From contig CANEXF010000002.1 in the NCBI GenBank assembly GCA_947443645.1, positions 1-64,000 of the forward strand: a DNA stretch of 64,000 nucleotides. Direction: 5' to 3'. Within the stretch, counting starts at the first letter, position 1, and every line of letters begins with the position of its first letter. Under the pieces are notes generated by a model. That model ran no database searches. It was not told where the DNA came from and worked only from the letters and a program-made list of their open reading frames with translations. This document shows, one piece after another, positions 33,229 through 42,462 of the stretch. A program made the position numbers and the translations under genes. Source of the stretch: Comamonadaceae bacterium (GTDB lineage Bacteria; Pseudomonadota; Gammaproteobacteria; Burkholderiales; Burkholderiaceae_C).

Positions 33229-34242
33229 TCAGAACGGTGCGTCTGGCGCCTCTTCAGCCGGCTTGGCTGGGCTGGCGGGCTTGATGCGCTTGGCTTTCGT
33301 GAGCGTGCCTTTGGCAGCAGGTGCGCTGGTGGTCAACGCAGCCTCAAAGGCGGCGGCAACGGTATCGCTGGCATCGCCATCGCTGCCAGCCGAGCCGGGC
33401 GCAGCCTGGCGAACGCGGGCCTTGTCACCGGCGTGGGCGAGCTTGCTGTACTTGGCGAGCGTGGTCACCAGCTGGCCATAAATGCGCGGGTTGCCTGCCA
33501 CGCATTCGTTGTGTTCTATGAACTCGGCTTCGCCGGTGTAGTTGCCAATCAGGCCGCCGGCCTCGGTGACCAGCAGTGAACCTGCGGCCACGTCCCAGGG
33601 CTGCAGGCCGCTTTCAAAAAAGCCATCGCTGAAACCCGCGGCCACATAGGCCAGGTCCAGTGCGGCTGCGCCCGGGCGTCGTACGCCAGCGCACTGGCTC
33701 ATGACTTCGCCCAGCATGTTCAGATAGCTTTTGAGTTTGTCGCCAGGGCGGTAGGGAAAACCGGTCGAAATCAGGCAGTCCTGCAGGCGCGCGCGCTTGG
33801 CCACACGGATGCGACGGTCATTCATGTAGGCGCCGCGGCCTTTGGTGGCGCAAAAAACGTCGTTGCGGGTCGGGTCGTAGACCACGGCCTGTTCAATCTT
33901 GCCGCGCACGCTCAGGGCAATGCTCACGCAATAGACCGGAAAGCCGTGAATGAAGTTGGTGGTGCCGTCCAGCGGATCGATGATCCAGACAAACTCGGAG
34001 TCCTTGGCGCCATGCTCGCTGCCCGACTCTTCGGCCAGGATGCCGTGACCGGGGTAGGCTGTCAGCAGGGTTTCAATGATGATCGCCTCGGCCGCATGGT
34101 CGATTTCGGTGACGAAGTCATTGGTCTGCTTGGCCGAGATGCGAACCGATTCCACATCAAGCGCGGCGCGGTTGATGATGGCGCCGGCGGCGCGCGCAGC
34201 CTTGATGGCCACGTTGAGCATGGGGTGTAGATTGCTGGACAT
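33229..34242 (-). CDS. suhB: Inositol monophosphatase family (SuhB)
   Basis: 337 aa. IMPase core in residues 1-265: [33 protein letters not shown] with the DPxDxT metal site, the [11 protein letters not shown] block, and [43 protein letters not shown] with WD-x2-A. SuhB also acts in rRNA antitermination complexes. A 70-residue Ala/Pro/Lys-rich C-terminal tail (ending EAPDAPF) exceeds the usual 265-aa enzyme and is probably disordered. Divergent from trmJ. Confidence 0.92.
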   Translation of the reverse strand: MSSNLHPMLNVAIKAARAAGAIINRAALDVESVRISAKQTNDFVTEIDHAAEAIIIETLLTAYPGHGILAEESGSEHGAKDSEFVWIIDPLDGTTNFIHGFPVYCVSIALSVRGKIEQAVVYDPTRNDVFCATKGRGAYMNDRRIRVAKRARLQDCLISTGFPYRPGDKLKSYLNMLGEVMSQCAGVRRPGAAALDLAYVAAGFSDGFFESGLQPWDVAAGSLLVTEAGGLIGNYTGEAEFIEHNECVAGNPRIYGQLVTTLAKYSKLAHAGDKARVRQAAPGSAGSDGDASDTVAAAFEAALTTSAPAAKGTLTKAKRIKPASPAKPAEEAPDAPF

Positions 34243-34378
34243 AGAGGATAAGAAAGAGCACCCACAAGGAATGGGCAGGGCTGCAACCCGGCAACCAGGG
34301 CAGCGACAATAGCGGTATTTTACCGGCTCAACTGCCGCTTCTCCTAAATTCGCCTAGAGATAGGCCGCATTCTTGCCC

Positions 34379-35173
34379 ATGAAAACCCGATTTATCCTGA
34401 TTAACACCAGCCATGCCGGCAATGTGGGCGCTGCCGCCCGAGCCATGAAGGTCATGGGCTTTGACGATATGGTGCTGGTCGCGCCGCGCTGGGCCAATGT
34501 GCTGCGGCGTGAAGAAACCATTCAGCGCGCCAGCGGTGCGCTTGATGTGCTGAAAAATGCGCGCATCGTGGACACGCTGGACGAGGCTCTGGACGACATG
34601 ACGCACTTGTGCGCGACCGCCATGACGCCGCGTGACTTTGGCCCGCCGACGCTGGCGCCGCGCCTTCATTTTGCCAATTTGCTACAAAAAAAGGAGCTGT
34701 CAGCGCCCGCTGATATTGCGCTGGAGGCTGATTTGGTTCAAAGGCTTGAAGGCGTCGGCTTTTTATTTGGCTCCGAGCGCTTTGGCATGCAGAACGAAGA
34801 CGTTTACCGCTGCCATGCCTGCCTGAGTATTCCGACCGACCCGCATTTCGGCTCGCTCAACCTGGGCGCTGCGGTGCAGCTGATTGCCTATGACTGGCGC
34901 GAAGCGCTGGGCGGTTTTGCGCTTGAAGCGGCGAAGGTCGAACGCAAGCTGGCTGACGCGGCCGCGGTTGCCGGCATGCTGAACCACTGGGAAGAAGCCT
35001 TGCTGGACATTGGCTTTCTGGACCCGGCGGCCCCTAAAAAACTCATGCCCCGGCTCAACCAGCTGTTTAACCGCGCCCAACTCAGTCCCGAAGAAATTCA
35101 TATTCTGCGCGGTGTTGCCAAGGCCATGATGAGCAAGAGTCCGAAAAGCTCGCCCCAAAGCGCGTCCGAATAA
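34379..35173 (+). CDS. trmJ: tRNA (cytidine/uridine-2'-O-)-methyltransferase TrmJ
   Basis: 264 aa SPOUT methyltransferase; TrmJ methylates the ribose of position 32 in tRNAs with SAM. RFILINTSHAGNVGAAARAMKVMGF at the N-terminus, then the trefoil-knot block FLFGSERFGMQNEDVYRCHACLSIPTDPHFGSLNLGAAVQLIAYD (about 128-172), and a C-terminal helical extension. Residues about 100-118 (LLQKKELSAPADIALEADL) coincide with a dispersed repeat. Start at ATG 34379, since a TTG 6 bp earlier adds nothing. Confidence 0.93.
   Translation: MKTRFILINTSHAGNVGAAARAMKVMGFDDMVLVAPRWANVLRREETIQRASGALDVLKNARIVDTLDEALDDMTHLCATAMTPRDFGPPTLAPRLHFANLLQKKELSAPADIALEADLVQRLEGVGFLFGSERFGMQNEDVYRCHACLSIPTDPHFGSLNLGAAVQLIAYDWREALGGFALEAAKVERKLADAAAVAGMLNHWEEALLDIGFLDPAAPKKLMPRLNQLFNRAQLSPEEIHILRGVAKAMMSKSPKSSPQSASE
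34676..34725. repeat. AT-centred dispersed repeat inside trmJ
   Basis: TTGCTACAAAAAAAGGAGCT, then CAGCGCCCGCTGATATTGCG and CTGGAGGCTGATTTG. This carries both the hairpin part and the conserved end of the family, in frame within trmJ. Confidence 0.75.
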
Positions 35174-35215
35174 GCCCAGCCAGCAGACTCCTAACACGAC
35201 CAGTAGACTACGCCC

Positions 35216-35992
35216 ATGTTTTCCAGACTCCGTTCCGACATCCAGTGCATCCTCGATCGCGACCCGGCCGCCCGCACGCGCTGGGAGGTGCTGACCTGCT
35301 ACCCAGGCCTGCACGCCATCATGCTGCACCGGCTGGCGCACTGGTGCTGGGGTCATGGCCTCAAATGGCTGGGCCGCTTCATCTCGCACCTGGCGCGTGG
35401 GTTCACCGGCATTGAAATTCACCCCGGCGCCGTGATCGGCGAACGCGTGTTTTTCGACCATGCGATGGGCGTGGTGGTCGGCGAGACCGCAGAAATCGGT
35501 GACGGCTGCACGATTTACCAGGGCGTGACATTGGGCGGAACCTCGCTCTACAAGGGCGAAAAGCGGCATCCGACCCTGGGCAAAAACGTGGTGGTCAGCG
35601 CCGGCGCCAAGGTGCTCGGTGGTTTTCTGGTCGGCGACGGCGCCAAGATTGGCAGCAATGCGGTGGTGATCAAGCCGGTGCCCGCAGGTGCAACGGCGGT
35701 TGGTATTCCGGCGCGCATCATTCCTTCGAAGACCGGCGAGAGCGCCGACGTCACAACGGCGCCGAGCAAGTTTTCGGCCTACGGCATCACGCTCGAAGAC
35801 GACCCTGTGTCGCAGGCGATGAAGGGCCTGATCGACAATGCCTCGTCGCAGGAGCACCAGATTTCGCTGCTCTGGCAGGCGATAGAAAAGCTGTCTGAGC
35901 TTGGCAAGGTCAGCCGCGGCTGCGTGCCCGAAGATGCGGCGCTACAAGAGACCTTTGAGGCCGACAAGCTGAACCAGCTGATGGGCAAATAG
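35216..35992 (+). CDS. cysE: Serine O-acetyltransferase
   Basis: 258 aa. It acetylates serine for cysteine synthesis. N-terminal helical domain to about 70, then left-handed beta-helix hexapeptide repeats: [47 protein letters not shown] (catalytic His/Asp) through [27 protein letters not shown]-terminal extension of about 75 residues is predicted helical, longer than in minimal SATs. Follows trmJ by about 40 bp on the same strand. Confidence 0.95.
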   Translation: MFSRLRSDIQCILDRDPAARTRWEVLTCYPGLHAIMLHRLAHWCWGHGLKWLGRFISHLARGFTGIEIHPGAVIGERVFFDHAMGVVVGETAEIGDGCTIYQGVTLGGTSLYKGEKRHPTLGKNVVVSAGAKVLGGFLVGDGAKIGSNAVVIKPVPAGATAVGIPARIIPSKTGESADVTTAPSKFSAYGITLEDDPVSQAMKGLIDNASSQEHQISLLWQAIEKLSELGKVSRGCVPEDAALQETFEADKLNQLMGK

Positions 35993-35995
35993 GGC

Positions 35996-36595
35996 TTAGC
36001 CCGGCGTCACCACGCGGATTGCAGACTTCGGTCTGAAGGCCTTGCAGACTTCGTCGCGCGTTTCCAAGTAGGGCCCGCCTATCAGGTCAATGCAGTAAGG
36101 CACGGCGGCAAAGATGCCTGGCACCAGCTGCTCGCCGCTGGCGGCTTTGAGGCCTTCGAGCGTTTCGGCAATCGACTTGGGCTGGCCTGGCAAATTGATG
36201 ATCAGGCTTTGGTCGCGAACCACCGCGCATTGGCGCGAAAGAATCGCGGTCGGTACAAACTTCAGACTGATCTGGCGCATCTGCTCGCCAAAGCCAGGCA
36301 TTTGCTTGTGCGCCACGGCCAGCGTGGCCTCAGGCGTGACGTCACGCAGTGCCGGGCCCGTGCCCCCTGTGGTCAGAACCAGCGCGCAGCCAGCGTCCAC
36401 CAGGTCTATCAGCGCGGCGCTGATGCCGGCCTGCTCGTCGGGAATCAGCCGCTCTTCAAAATCGATGGGGTTGAGCAGCGCCTGGGTCAGCCACTCTTTG
36501 AGCGCGGGCAGGCCTTTGTCCACGTAGACACCGCTGGAGGCCCGGTCGCTGACCGACACGATGCCTATCTTGACCCGGTCATGCGCCTGGCTCAT
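35996..36595 (-). CDS. mog: Molybdopterin adenylyltransferase (Mog)
   Basis: 199 aa. MoaB/Mog fold: VKIGIVSVSDRASSGVYVDKG, then LVLTTGGTGPALRDVTPEATLAVAHKQMPGFGEQMR with the TTGGTG nucleotide site and DVTPEA acid, and SLIINLPGQPKSIAETLEGL. Mog adenylates molybdopterin before Mo insertion, so its product is needed by NasA, encoded 8 kb away. It is the last gene after yjgA with an ATGA overlap and is convergent with cysE. Confidence 0.93.
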   Translation of the reverse strand: MSQAHDRVKIGIVSVSDRASSGVYVDKGLPALKEWLTQALLNPIDFEERLIPDEQAGISAALIDLVDAGCALVLTTGGTGPALRDVTPEATLAVAHKQMPGFGEQMRQISLKFVPTAILSRQCAVVRDQSLIINLPGQPKSIAETLEGLKAASGEQLVPGIFAAVPYCIDLIGGPYLETRDEVCKAFRPKSAIRVVTPG

Positions 36596-37191
36596 GCGTC
36601 GGCGTCCTGGGCTGCGTTCTTCATGTTTTCCTTGACCAGCTGGAAAATCTCGCGGTAAGACTTGCCATGTCGCGGTGCTTCACCTGGCTTTTCCGGTTTG
36701 AAGTCCTTGCGTGCCTGGCGAATCAGCGCGCGCAGCTGCTGGGCGTCGGTCGCCGGGTAAGCCGTGAGCCAGTCGCTCAGTGCCTGGTCGTCCACCACCA
36801 GCTTGTCGCGCCATTGCTCGGCCAGATGCAGTTGCAGCGTGAGCTGCGCAGAGCCGTTGAGCTGCTCGTTGATGGCCTCGCGGATAGGCTCCGGGTCAAG
36901 CGGGCGCATCAGCTTACCGATAAACTGCATTTGCCGGCGTCTGCCCTCGAAGTTGGTAATTTTTTTGGCTTGTGCCAGCGCGTCCAGCAGCTTGTCAGGC
37001 AGCGCCAGGCGCGCCATCAGATCGGCGCGCAGGGTCAGCAGCGCTTCTCCGAGCGCCTGCTTTTCGTCGGCCTCGGCCTTGAGTTGGGTTTTACTGGGCG
37101 GACCCACTTCTTCAGCGGCAATTTCTTCCGGTTTGACGAAGCGGCCGTTGGACCAGTAGCCTTTGATGGCCTTAGGAGTCTTGTTGTTCAT
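36592..37191 (-). CDS. yjgA: Ribosome-associated protein YjgA/DarP (DUF615)
   Basis: 199 aa, rich in Lys, Glu, Gln and Ala. DUF615 landmarks: PSKTQLKAEADEKQALGEALLTL, the RRRQMQFIGKLMR block (about 95-108), and C-terminal ALIRQARKDFKPEKPGEAPRHGKSYREIFQLV. In E. coli DarP assists late assembly of the 50S subunit. The start at ATG 37191 is fixed by MNNKTPK; it lies only 25 bp from the divergent pmbA start, so promoters overlap. Confidence 0.9.
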   Translation of the reverse strand: MNNKTPKAIKGYWSNGRFVKPEEIAAEEVGPPSKTQLKAEADEKQALGEALLTLRADLMARLALPDKLLDALAQAKKITNFEGRRRQMQFIGKLMRPLDPEPIREAINEQLNGSAQLTLQLHLAEQWRDKLVVDDQALSDWLTAYPATDAQQLRALIRQARKDFKPEKPGEAPRHGKSYREIFQLVKENMKNAAQDADA

Positions 37192-37216
37192 AGCAGTCAG
37201 TATCATAGCTACCCAT

Positions 37217-38638
37217 ATGACCTTAAAGACCTTATCCCGCGCAACTCGCAGCAAACCTTCCGCCCAGCCCGTCAATGAACCGGAAAAAGGCTTCAGTTAC
37301 AGCCGCGATTTTTTCGAACACCTGGTCGACAGCGCACTGGACCACGCGAAAAAACTCGGTGCAACTGATGCTGCTGCCGAGGCCTCCGAGGGCTGCGGCC
37401 TGTCGGTCAGCGTGCGCAAGGGCGAGCTCGAAAACGTTGAGCGCAACCGCGACAAATCCCTGGGCATCACGGTCTACGTTGGGCAAAAACGTGGCAATGC
37501 CGCGACCAGCGATTTCTCCAAAGCCGCGATAGAGCAAACCGTCAAAGCCGCCTACGATATTGCACGTTTTACCGCAGAAGACAAGTCCTCCGGTCTGCCG
37601 GCCGACCGCGACATTGCCAAGGTGCACCAGGAGCTGGACTTGTTTCACCCCTGGTCCATCACCTCGGAAGACGCGGCCCAGATCGCGCTGCGCTGCGAAT
37701 CGGCTGCGCTGTCGACCAGCCGCCGCATCACCAACAGCGAAGGCGCTGGCGTTTCGGCCCAGCAAAGCCATTTTTTCAGCGCCCACACGCGCGGCTTTCG
37801 TGGCGGCTACGCGAGTTCGCGCCACAGCCTCTCAGTGGCGCCTATCGCGTCATCACCCGGGCGCAATGGCGACATGCAGCGTGACGCCTGGTATAGCTCC
37901 ATGCGTGATGCAGCCGAGCTGGCCAGCCCTGAAGTGGTGGGCCGCTACGCCGCAGAGCGCGCTTTGTCGCGCCTGAAAAGCCGCAAGATCAAGACCTGTG
38001 AATGCCCGGTGCTGTTCGAGTCGCCGCTGGCCGCCGGCCTGCTGGGCGGTTTTGTGCAGGCCGTCAGCGGCGGTGCGCTTTATCGCAAGAGCACTTTTTT
38101 GCTGGGCAGCATGGGCAAACTAGCGTTTCCCGAGCATATTGACATCACCGAAGACCCGTTCCTGAAAAAAGGCAAGGGCAGTGCGCCGTTTGATGAAGAG
38201 GGTGTGAAAACCCATGCCCGCACCGTGGTCGATGCCGGCATTGTGCGTGGCTACTTCCTGAGCACCTATTCGGCCCGCAAACTGGGCATGCGCACCACCG
38301 GCAATGCCGGCGGCTCGCACAATCTGGTCATGAGCAGCCGGCAGACGGCCGCTGGCGACGACCTCGACGCGATGCTGAAAAAACTCGGCACCGGCCTGTT
38401 CGTCACCGAACTCATGGGGCAGGGCGTGAACTACGTGACCGGCGACTATTCGCGCGGCGCCGCGGGCTTCTGGGTTGAAAAAGGCCAGATCGCGTTCCCG
38501 GTCGAGGAGATCACCATTGCCGGCAACCTCAAGGACATGCTGCTGGGCATACAGGCCGTAGGCGCGGACGCTTACAACTACGGTGCAAAAACCGTCGGTT
38601 CGATTCTGGTGAACCGCATGAAGGTTGCTGGTAGCTGA
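37217..38638 (+). CDS. pmbA: TldE/PmbA metalloprotease subunit
   Basis: 473 aa. TldE/PmbA partners TldD in a heterodimeric Zn protease that processes modified peptides and CcdA-like antitoxins. Recognisable: VSVRKGELENVERNRDKSLGITVYVGQKRGNAATSDFS in the N-terminal domain, SPLAAGLLGGFVQAVSGGALYRKSTFL, and the glycine-rich C-terminal end TGDYSRGAAGFWVEKGQIAFPVEEITIAGNLKDML. As usual for TldE the HExxxH zinc motif is absent. tldD is not in the window. Start at 37217 is favoured by family length, although no clear ribosome site is seen. Confidence 0.92.
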   Translation: MTLKTLSRATRSKPSAQPVNEPEKGFSYSRDFFEHLVDSALDHAKKLGATDAAAEASEGCGLSVSVRKGELENVERNRDKSLGITVYVGQKRGNAATSDFSKAAIEQTVKAAYDIARFTAEDKSSGLPADRDIAKVHQELDLFHPWSITSEDAAQIALRCESAALSTSRRITNSEGAGVSAQQSHFFSAHTRGFRGGYASSRHSLSVAPIASSPGRNGDMQRDAWYSSMRDAAELASPEVVGRYAAERALSRLKSRKIKTCECPVLFESPLAAGLLGGFVQAVSGGALYRKSTFLLGSMGKLAFPEHIDITEDPFLKKGKGSAPFDEEGVKTHARTVVDAGIVRGYFLSTYSARKLGMRTTGNAGGSHNLVMSSRQTAAGDDLDAMLKKLGTGLFVTELMGQGVNYVTGDYSRGAAGFWVEKGQIAFPVEEITIAGNLKDMLLGIQAVGADAYNYGAKTVGSILVNRMKVAGS

Positions 38639-38691
38639 GCTCCCTGGGTCGCTCACCGCGATTTGCGCGGGCATGAGGACGTCTTAAGTCA

Positions 38692-38844
38692 AGCCGGGGC
38701 CGCAGGCGCAGCGCCCCCCTCGGGGGCAGCAAGCTACATGCAGTGAGCGAGCGTGGGGGCCACAATTTCCCGCCGGGCCGCCCCAAGGGAAATTAGCCCC
38801 CTTGGGGGGCAGGAAGCTACACGCAGTGAGCGACGGTGGGGGCT
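38692..38844. repeat. C-rich dispersed repeat, two tandem inverted-orientation copies
   Basis: Two successive units with GCCCCCCTCGGGGGCAGCAA, GCTACATGCAGTGAGCGAGC and GTGGGGGC, the reverse orientation of the 1-245 family. They fill the gap between pmbA and yqeY, which are convergent. Confidence 0.8.
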
Positions 38845-38854
38845 TACTGTGAGG

Positions 38855-39301
38855 TTAACCTGCCAGGGCAGCTTTGACGGCTGCTGAAACCTGTCCCATG
38901 TCGGCTTTGCCGGTCAGCTGGGCCTTGACTGCGCCCATGACCTTGCCCATGTCGCCGGGACCGCTGGCGCCCAGTTCTGTGACGATGGCTTTGACGGCTG
39001 CGGTGACTTCTTCCTGGCTCAGGCGCGCGGGCAGGTAAGCCTGAAGCACCAGCAGCTCTGAGGCTTCCTTGTCAGCTAGGTCCTTACGATCGGCCTTCTG
39101 GAAGGCCTCTATGGAGTCCTTGCGCTGCTTGATCAGCTTGTCAACAATCGCCACAACGGCGGCGTCATCAAGCACCACGCGCTCGTCGACTTCCTTTTGC
39201 TTGCAGGCGGCCAGCAGCAGACGTATGGTGCCCAGGCGCTCGCTGTCCTTGGCGCGCATGGCGGTTTTCATGTCTTCGGTGATTTGGTCTTTGAGGGACA
39301 T
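38855..39301 (-). CDS. GatB/YqeY domain protein
   Basis: 148 aa. YqeY family: LKDQITEDMKTAMRAKDSERLGTIRLLLAACKQKEVDERVVLDD at the N-terminus and a C-terminal helical domain VIVTELGASGPGDMGKVMGAVKAQLTGKADMGQVSAAVKAAL that resembles the tRNA-binding tail of GatB. It is encoded downstream of rpsU in many bacteria, as here, but its exact role is unsettled. The rpsU terminator intervenes. Confidence 0.92.
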   Translation of the reverse strand: MSLKDQITEDMKTAMRAKDSERLGTIRLLLAACKQKEVDERVVLDDAAVVAIVDKLIKQRKDSIEAFQKADRKDLADKEASELLVLQAYLPARLSQEEVTAAVKAIVTELGASGPGDMGKVMGAVKAQLTGKADMGQVSAAVKAALAG

Positions 39302-39373
39302 GGGGTGCCTTCGAAATAGGTGAATGGTCTGATCTGGGCCTGGGGCTGACTGCGCCCTGGCCGGGCTAAAAGC

Positions 39374-39411
39374 AAAAAAGCCCGCCAGAGAATTCTCGAG
39401 CAGGCTTTTTC
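39374..39411 (-). terminator. Intrinsic terminator between rpsU and yqeY
   Basis: On the minus strand, AGCCTGC pairs with GCGGGCT (one G-U) around a loop containing the palindrome GAGAATTCTC, followed by TTTTT. It lies about 20 bp after the rpsU stop and would terminate or attenuate transcription into yqeY. Confidence 0.8.
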
Positions 39412-39431
39412 GTTGCTTTGAAATGTACGGT

Positions 39432-39644
39432 TTAGTACAGTTTCTTTGGCAACTGCATGGAGCGAATGCGCTTGTAGTTGCGCTTGACGGCAGCAGCCTT
39501 CTTGCGTTTACGTTCAGCCGTTGGCTTCTCGTAGAACTCGCGTGCGCGCAAGTCGGTCAGCAGGCCGAGTTTTTCAATGGTGCGCTTAAAGCGGCGCAGA
39601 GCCACGTCGAAGGGCTCGTTATCTTTTACACGAATGGTCGTCAT
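39432..39644 (-). CDS. rpsU: 30S ribosomal protein S21
   Basis: 70 aa, the standard length for S21, a basic protein needed for translation initiation on 30S. Sequence [58 protein letters not shown] is unmistakable. Followed by an intrinsic terminator and yqeY. dnaG, which often follows, is not adjacent here. Confidence 0.97.
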   Translation of the reverse strand: MTTIRVKDNEPFDVALRRFKRTIEKLGLLTDLRAREFYEKPTAERKRKKAAAVKRNYKRIRSMQLPKKLY

Positions 39645-39743
39645 TGATGAGTGGATCCAAAAATTTGCGTCGTTAGTGATCTGATCAGAATCAGGCCGGG
39701 CGCGGGTTTGCTAGCAAAGCCTGCGATTATAGCCTAAGCGTGG

Positions 39744-41003
39744 TCATTTGTCCGATTTAATTGCCTGGCCATGCTTGATAAACAGCGCTTGCGCGCAGGC
39801 AAACGCCGAGGCCCAAGCCCACTGGAAATTGTAGCCGCCCAGCCAGCCTGTCACGTCGACCACCTCGCCTATGAAGTACAGGCCGGGCTGCTGCGATTCC
39901 ATGGTCTGGGAGGACAACTCCCGCGTATCCACGCCGCCCACCGTGACTTCGGCCTTTTTGTAGCCTTCCGAGCCGGTGGGCGTGAGCTGCCAGTCGGTCA
40001 GGCGCTCGGCCAGGCCTGAAAGCGCCTTGTCGGTCGCGTCGCTGATCGGGCGCTGCAGCGCAGGATCTGCGCTGACCCAGGCGTCGGCCAAGCGCCCAGG
40101 CACCAGGCTGGCCAGTTCGTTGGCAATCAGTTTCTTGGAGCTGGCCTTGGCGCTCAAAAGCCGCGCCGGCAGGTCCAGGCCGGGCGCGAGGTTGACGCGC
40201 ACGGGCTGGCCTTCGCGCCAGAAGCTGGAGATCTGCAGCACGGCCGGCCCGCTCAGGCCGCGGTGGGTGAACAGTAGGTCTTCAGCGAAGACCACGGCTT
40301 TTTTTCGTTGTTTGGGCGTTGCATCCGGCGCGCTGCTCTCGATCAGCACCGGTAGCGCCAGCCCGGCGAGCTGGGCAAAAGGCGCCCAGTCCTCGCCGTC
40401 AAAAGTCAGTGGCACCAGTGCGGCCCGGGGTTCGACCACTTTGAGGTCAAACTGCTGGGCAATCCGGTAGCCAAAATCGGTTGCGCCAATCTTGGGAATA
40501 GACAGCCCGCCCGTGGCGACCACCACTTGCGGGGTTTCTATCAGCCCCCGGTCGCTCTGAATTTCATAGCTACTCACGCCTGACTGCTGGACGCTGCGAA
40601 TGCTTTTGATGCTGCAAGGCTGCCAACGCGTGACATTTCCCGCGACGCATTCGGCGAGCAAGACCTTGATCACATCTTCTGCCGAATGGTCGCAAAACAG
40701 CTGGCCCTTGTGCTTTTCATGAAAGGGCACGCCGTGTTTTTGCAGCAGGGCGATGAAGTCCTGCGGCGTGTAGCGCGACAGGGCAGAGCGGCAAAAGTGC
40801 GGGTTGTCGCTTAAAAACTGGGCGGGGCTGGTGTCCCGGTTGGTGAAGTTGCAGCGTCCACCGCCCGAAATACGGATTTTTTCTGCCACTTTTTCACTGT
40901 GGTCTACCAGCAGCACGCTCAGGCCAAGCTGGCCCGCCGCACCGGCACAAAACAGGCCAGCGGCGCCCGCGCCTATCACCACAACATCGAATTTATTGGT
41001 CAA
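39744..41003 (-). CDS. NAD(P)/FAD-dependent oxidoreductase (HI0933/YhiN family)
   Basis: 419 aa. FAD dinucleotide fold FDVVVIGAGAAGLFCAGAAGQLG at residues 4-26, RISGGGRCNFTN (about 46-57), and a C-terminal GLYFIGEVVDVTGWLGGYNFQWAWASAFACAQAL FAD-closing segment, all diagnostic of the HI0933-like aminoacetone oxidase/flavoprotein group. Function unknown. Start is a TTG at 41003 because an in-frame TGA immediately precedes it; this TTG and its AGAGG ribosome site lie in a dispersed repeat (40993-41054). Confidence 0.9.
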   Translation of the reverse strand: MTNKFDVVVIGAGAAGLFCAGAAGQLGLSVLLVDHSEKVAEKIRISGGGRCNFTNRDTSPAQFLSDNPHFCRSALSRYTPQDFIALLQKHGVPFHEKHKGQLFCDHSAEDVIKVLLAECVAGNVTRWQPCSIKSIRSVQQSGVSSYEIQSDRGLIETPQVVVATGGLSIPKIGATDFGYRIAQQFDLKVVEPRAALVPLTFDGEDWAPFAQLAGLALPVLIESSAPDATPKQRKKAVVFAEDLLFTHRGLSGPAVLQISSFWREGQPVRVNLAPGLDLPARLLSAKASSKKLIANELASLVPGRLADAWVSADPALQRPISDATDKALSGLAERLTDWQLTPTGSEGYKKAEVTVGGVDTRELSSQTMESQQPGLYFIGEVVDVTGWLGGYNFQWAWASAFACAQALFIKHGQAIKSDK

Positions 41004-41054
41004 ATCAGCCTCTGGCCCAGTAGATACGGGCGGTAACAGCTACTTTATTGGTAG
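40993..41054. repeat. AT-centred dispersed repeat overlapping a gene start
   Basis: TTATTGGTCAAATCAGCCTC, CCAGTAGATACGGGCGGTAA, CAGCTACTTTATTGGTAGCA. About 60 bp alignable with the mutS copy at 31947-32007. It contains the TTG start and ribosome site of the YhiN-type gene. Confidence 0.78.
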
Positions 41055-41066
41055 CATTTTGGTAGC

Positions 41067-42059
41067 TCATTGCTGCACGATGACGGGGTGAACCGTGAAG
41101 ACGTTGGCGCTGGCGGGCGCCACCGTGACGCGTACCCAGTGCACCAGCGGGCTGCCAAAAGTCTGCAAGCGCGTGAAATTGGGCAGCAGCCGGCTTGGGC
41201 TGTACAGCGGCTTGTCGAGCTTGAAGAAATGCGTGTCGCCGTGCACGAACAAGATCTGGCCTTTGAACTGTTCGGTTTCTTCCACCAGTTTGTTCATGAA
41301 GTTACGGTAGCCGCTCAGGCGCGGGTTCAGGCTTTCGTCGATGTCTTCCGTTTCCGGCAAGTCAAAGCCCGGATCGGACTGAACCGTCAGCACAATGCCC
41401 GGGGATTTCTGCGCCTTGGCGAGCTTGAAAGCCTGCTGCATCCAGGCCACGTTGGCGGCGTCGCGTTCGCGGTATTCGGCATTGCCTGCTTCGCACTGGG
41501 CCGGCGTGCGCCCGCTTTTGTAGCTGCAGTCCTGCGCGTCCAGTATGGCGTTGTTGTTGCTGCCCGGCATGTTCAGGCCGACAAACACGATGCGGCGGTA
41601 GCTCCAGCGCGTGTTTTCATAGAACTTGCCGCCGGGCTGGCCCTGATGCGCGAGCAGCATCTGCTGTTGGCCCAGGCTGCTGGCTGTCGGGTACATGGTT
41701 TTGCGCAGATAGGCCAGGCGCTCGAGCGCGTCATAGCCGCCATTGTTGGTGCGGTGGCAGTCGGTCCATTCGTTGTCGCCGGGCACATAGACCACGGGCT
41801 TTTTCAGCGCGCCAAACATGCCCAGGGCGGCGGCATAGATGTCGTCCGAGCATTTGGAACTGCCGTCCTTGATGTCACCGTCGTAGATGGAGAACGCGAT
41901 ATCCGAGCGGTTGATGCTTTTGAGCAGCGCTGGAATCTTCGGCTCGTCGCCAGCCTTGTGATAAGGCATGTCGCCCCAGAGGCCGAATGAAAAGGTTTGC
42001 GCCTGGGTGCAGCTCAGGCTGAGTGCCAGCAGTGCGCCGGCAAGAATACGGGTTGACAT
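41067..42059 (-). CDS. Secreted metallophosphoesterase-like protein
   Basis: 330 aa. Signal peptide MSTRILAGALLALSLSCTQAQ, then calcineurin-like landmarks: FGLWGDMPYH, YDGDIKDGSSKC, VYVPGDNEWTDCHRTN (GDNE motif, about 100) and LFVHGDTHFFKLD (GDTH motif). The GDxxD/GDNE/GHxH order indicates a dimetal phosphatase fold; exported to the periplasm. Substrate unknown. The start at 42059 gives the signal peptide; an earlier in-frame ATG at 42128 does not improve it. Confidence 0.85.
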   Translation of the reverse strand: MSTRILAGALLALSLSCTQAQTFSFGLWGDMPYHKAGDEPKIPALLKSINRSDIAFSIYDGDIKDGSSKCSDDIYAAALGMFGALKKPVVYVPGDNEWTDCHRTNNGGYDALERLAYLRKTMYPTASSLGQQQMLLAHQGQPGGKFYENTRWSYRRIVFVGLNMPGSNNNAILDAQDCSYKSGRTPAQCEAGNAEYRERDAANVAWMQQAFKLAKAQKSPGIVLTVQSDPGFDLPETEDIDESLNPRLSGYRNFMNKLVEETEQFKGQILFVHGDTHFFKLDKPLYSPSRLLPNFTRLQTFGSPLVHWVRVTVAPASANVFTVHPVIVQQ

Positions 42060-42180
42060 GAAGAGTCCGGTCGATACAGATAAGTTTGAAGTGCGGCAAA
42101 GTGCAATGCTGCGTAGTTCGAAGAGCATAGCGGGTTAGCCGCTCGCTGGGGTGATGCCTCAGCCTGTTACCCTCAAAGCC

Positions 42181-42462
42181 ATGAAAAAGACAGCCTCAGC
42201 TGCGGCGCTTGATGCCGCGGACATCTCCCGCATCATCGAGATGGCCTGGGAAGACCGCACGCCCTTTGAGGCGATTGAACTGCAATTTGGTCTGAACGAG
42301 TCGGCCGTTGTCGACCTCATGCGCGCGGGCATGAAAGCCTCGTCTTTCAGGATGTGGCGCAAGCGCATGAAGGGCCGCGTGACCAAACATGCCGCGCTGC
42401 GGCCCGAGAGCATGAACGATGGCGGCCCGCATATTGCGCGGCACCGGATTCCCCAGCGCTAG
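42181..42462 (+). CDS. TIGR03643/DUF2805 family protein
   Basis: 93 aa. DISRIIEMAWEDRTPFEAIELQFGLNESAVVDLMRAGMKASSFRMWRKRMKGRVTKHAAL is characteristic of a small helix-turn-helix-like family of unknown function. The start is uncertain: ATG 42181 or ATG 42154, neither with a clear ribosome site. It converges with cobA so tightly that the two stop codons share the palindrome CTAG at 42459-42462. Confidence 0.82.
   Translation: MKKTASAAALDAADISRIIEMAWEDRTPFEAIELQFGLNESAVVDLMRAGMKASSFRMWRKRMKGRVTKHAALRPESMNDGGPHIARHRIPQR

Noticed and set aside
34763-35857. 364-codon open frame opposite trmJ and cysE
   Set aside because: It spans two well-supported plus-strand genes and resembles no protein.
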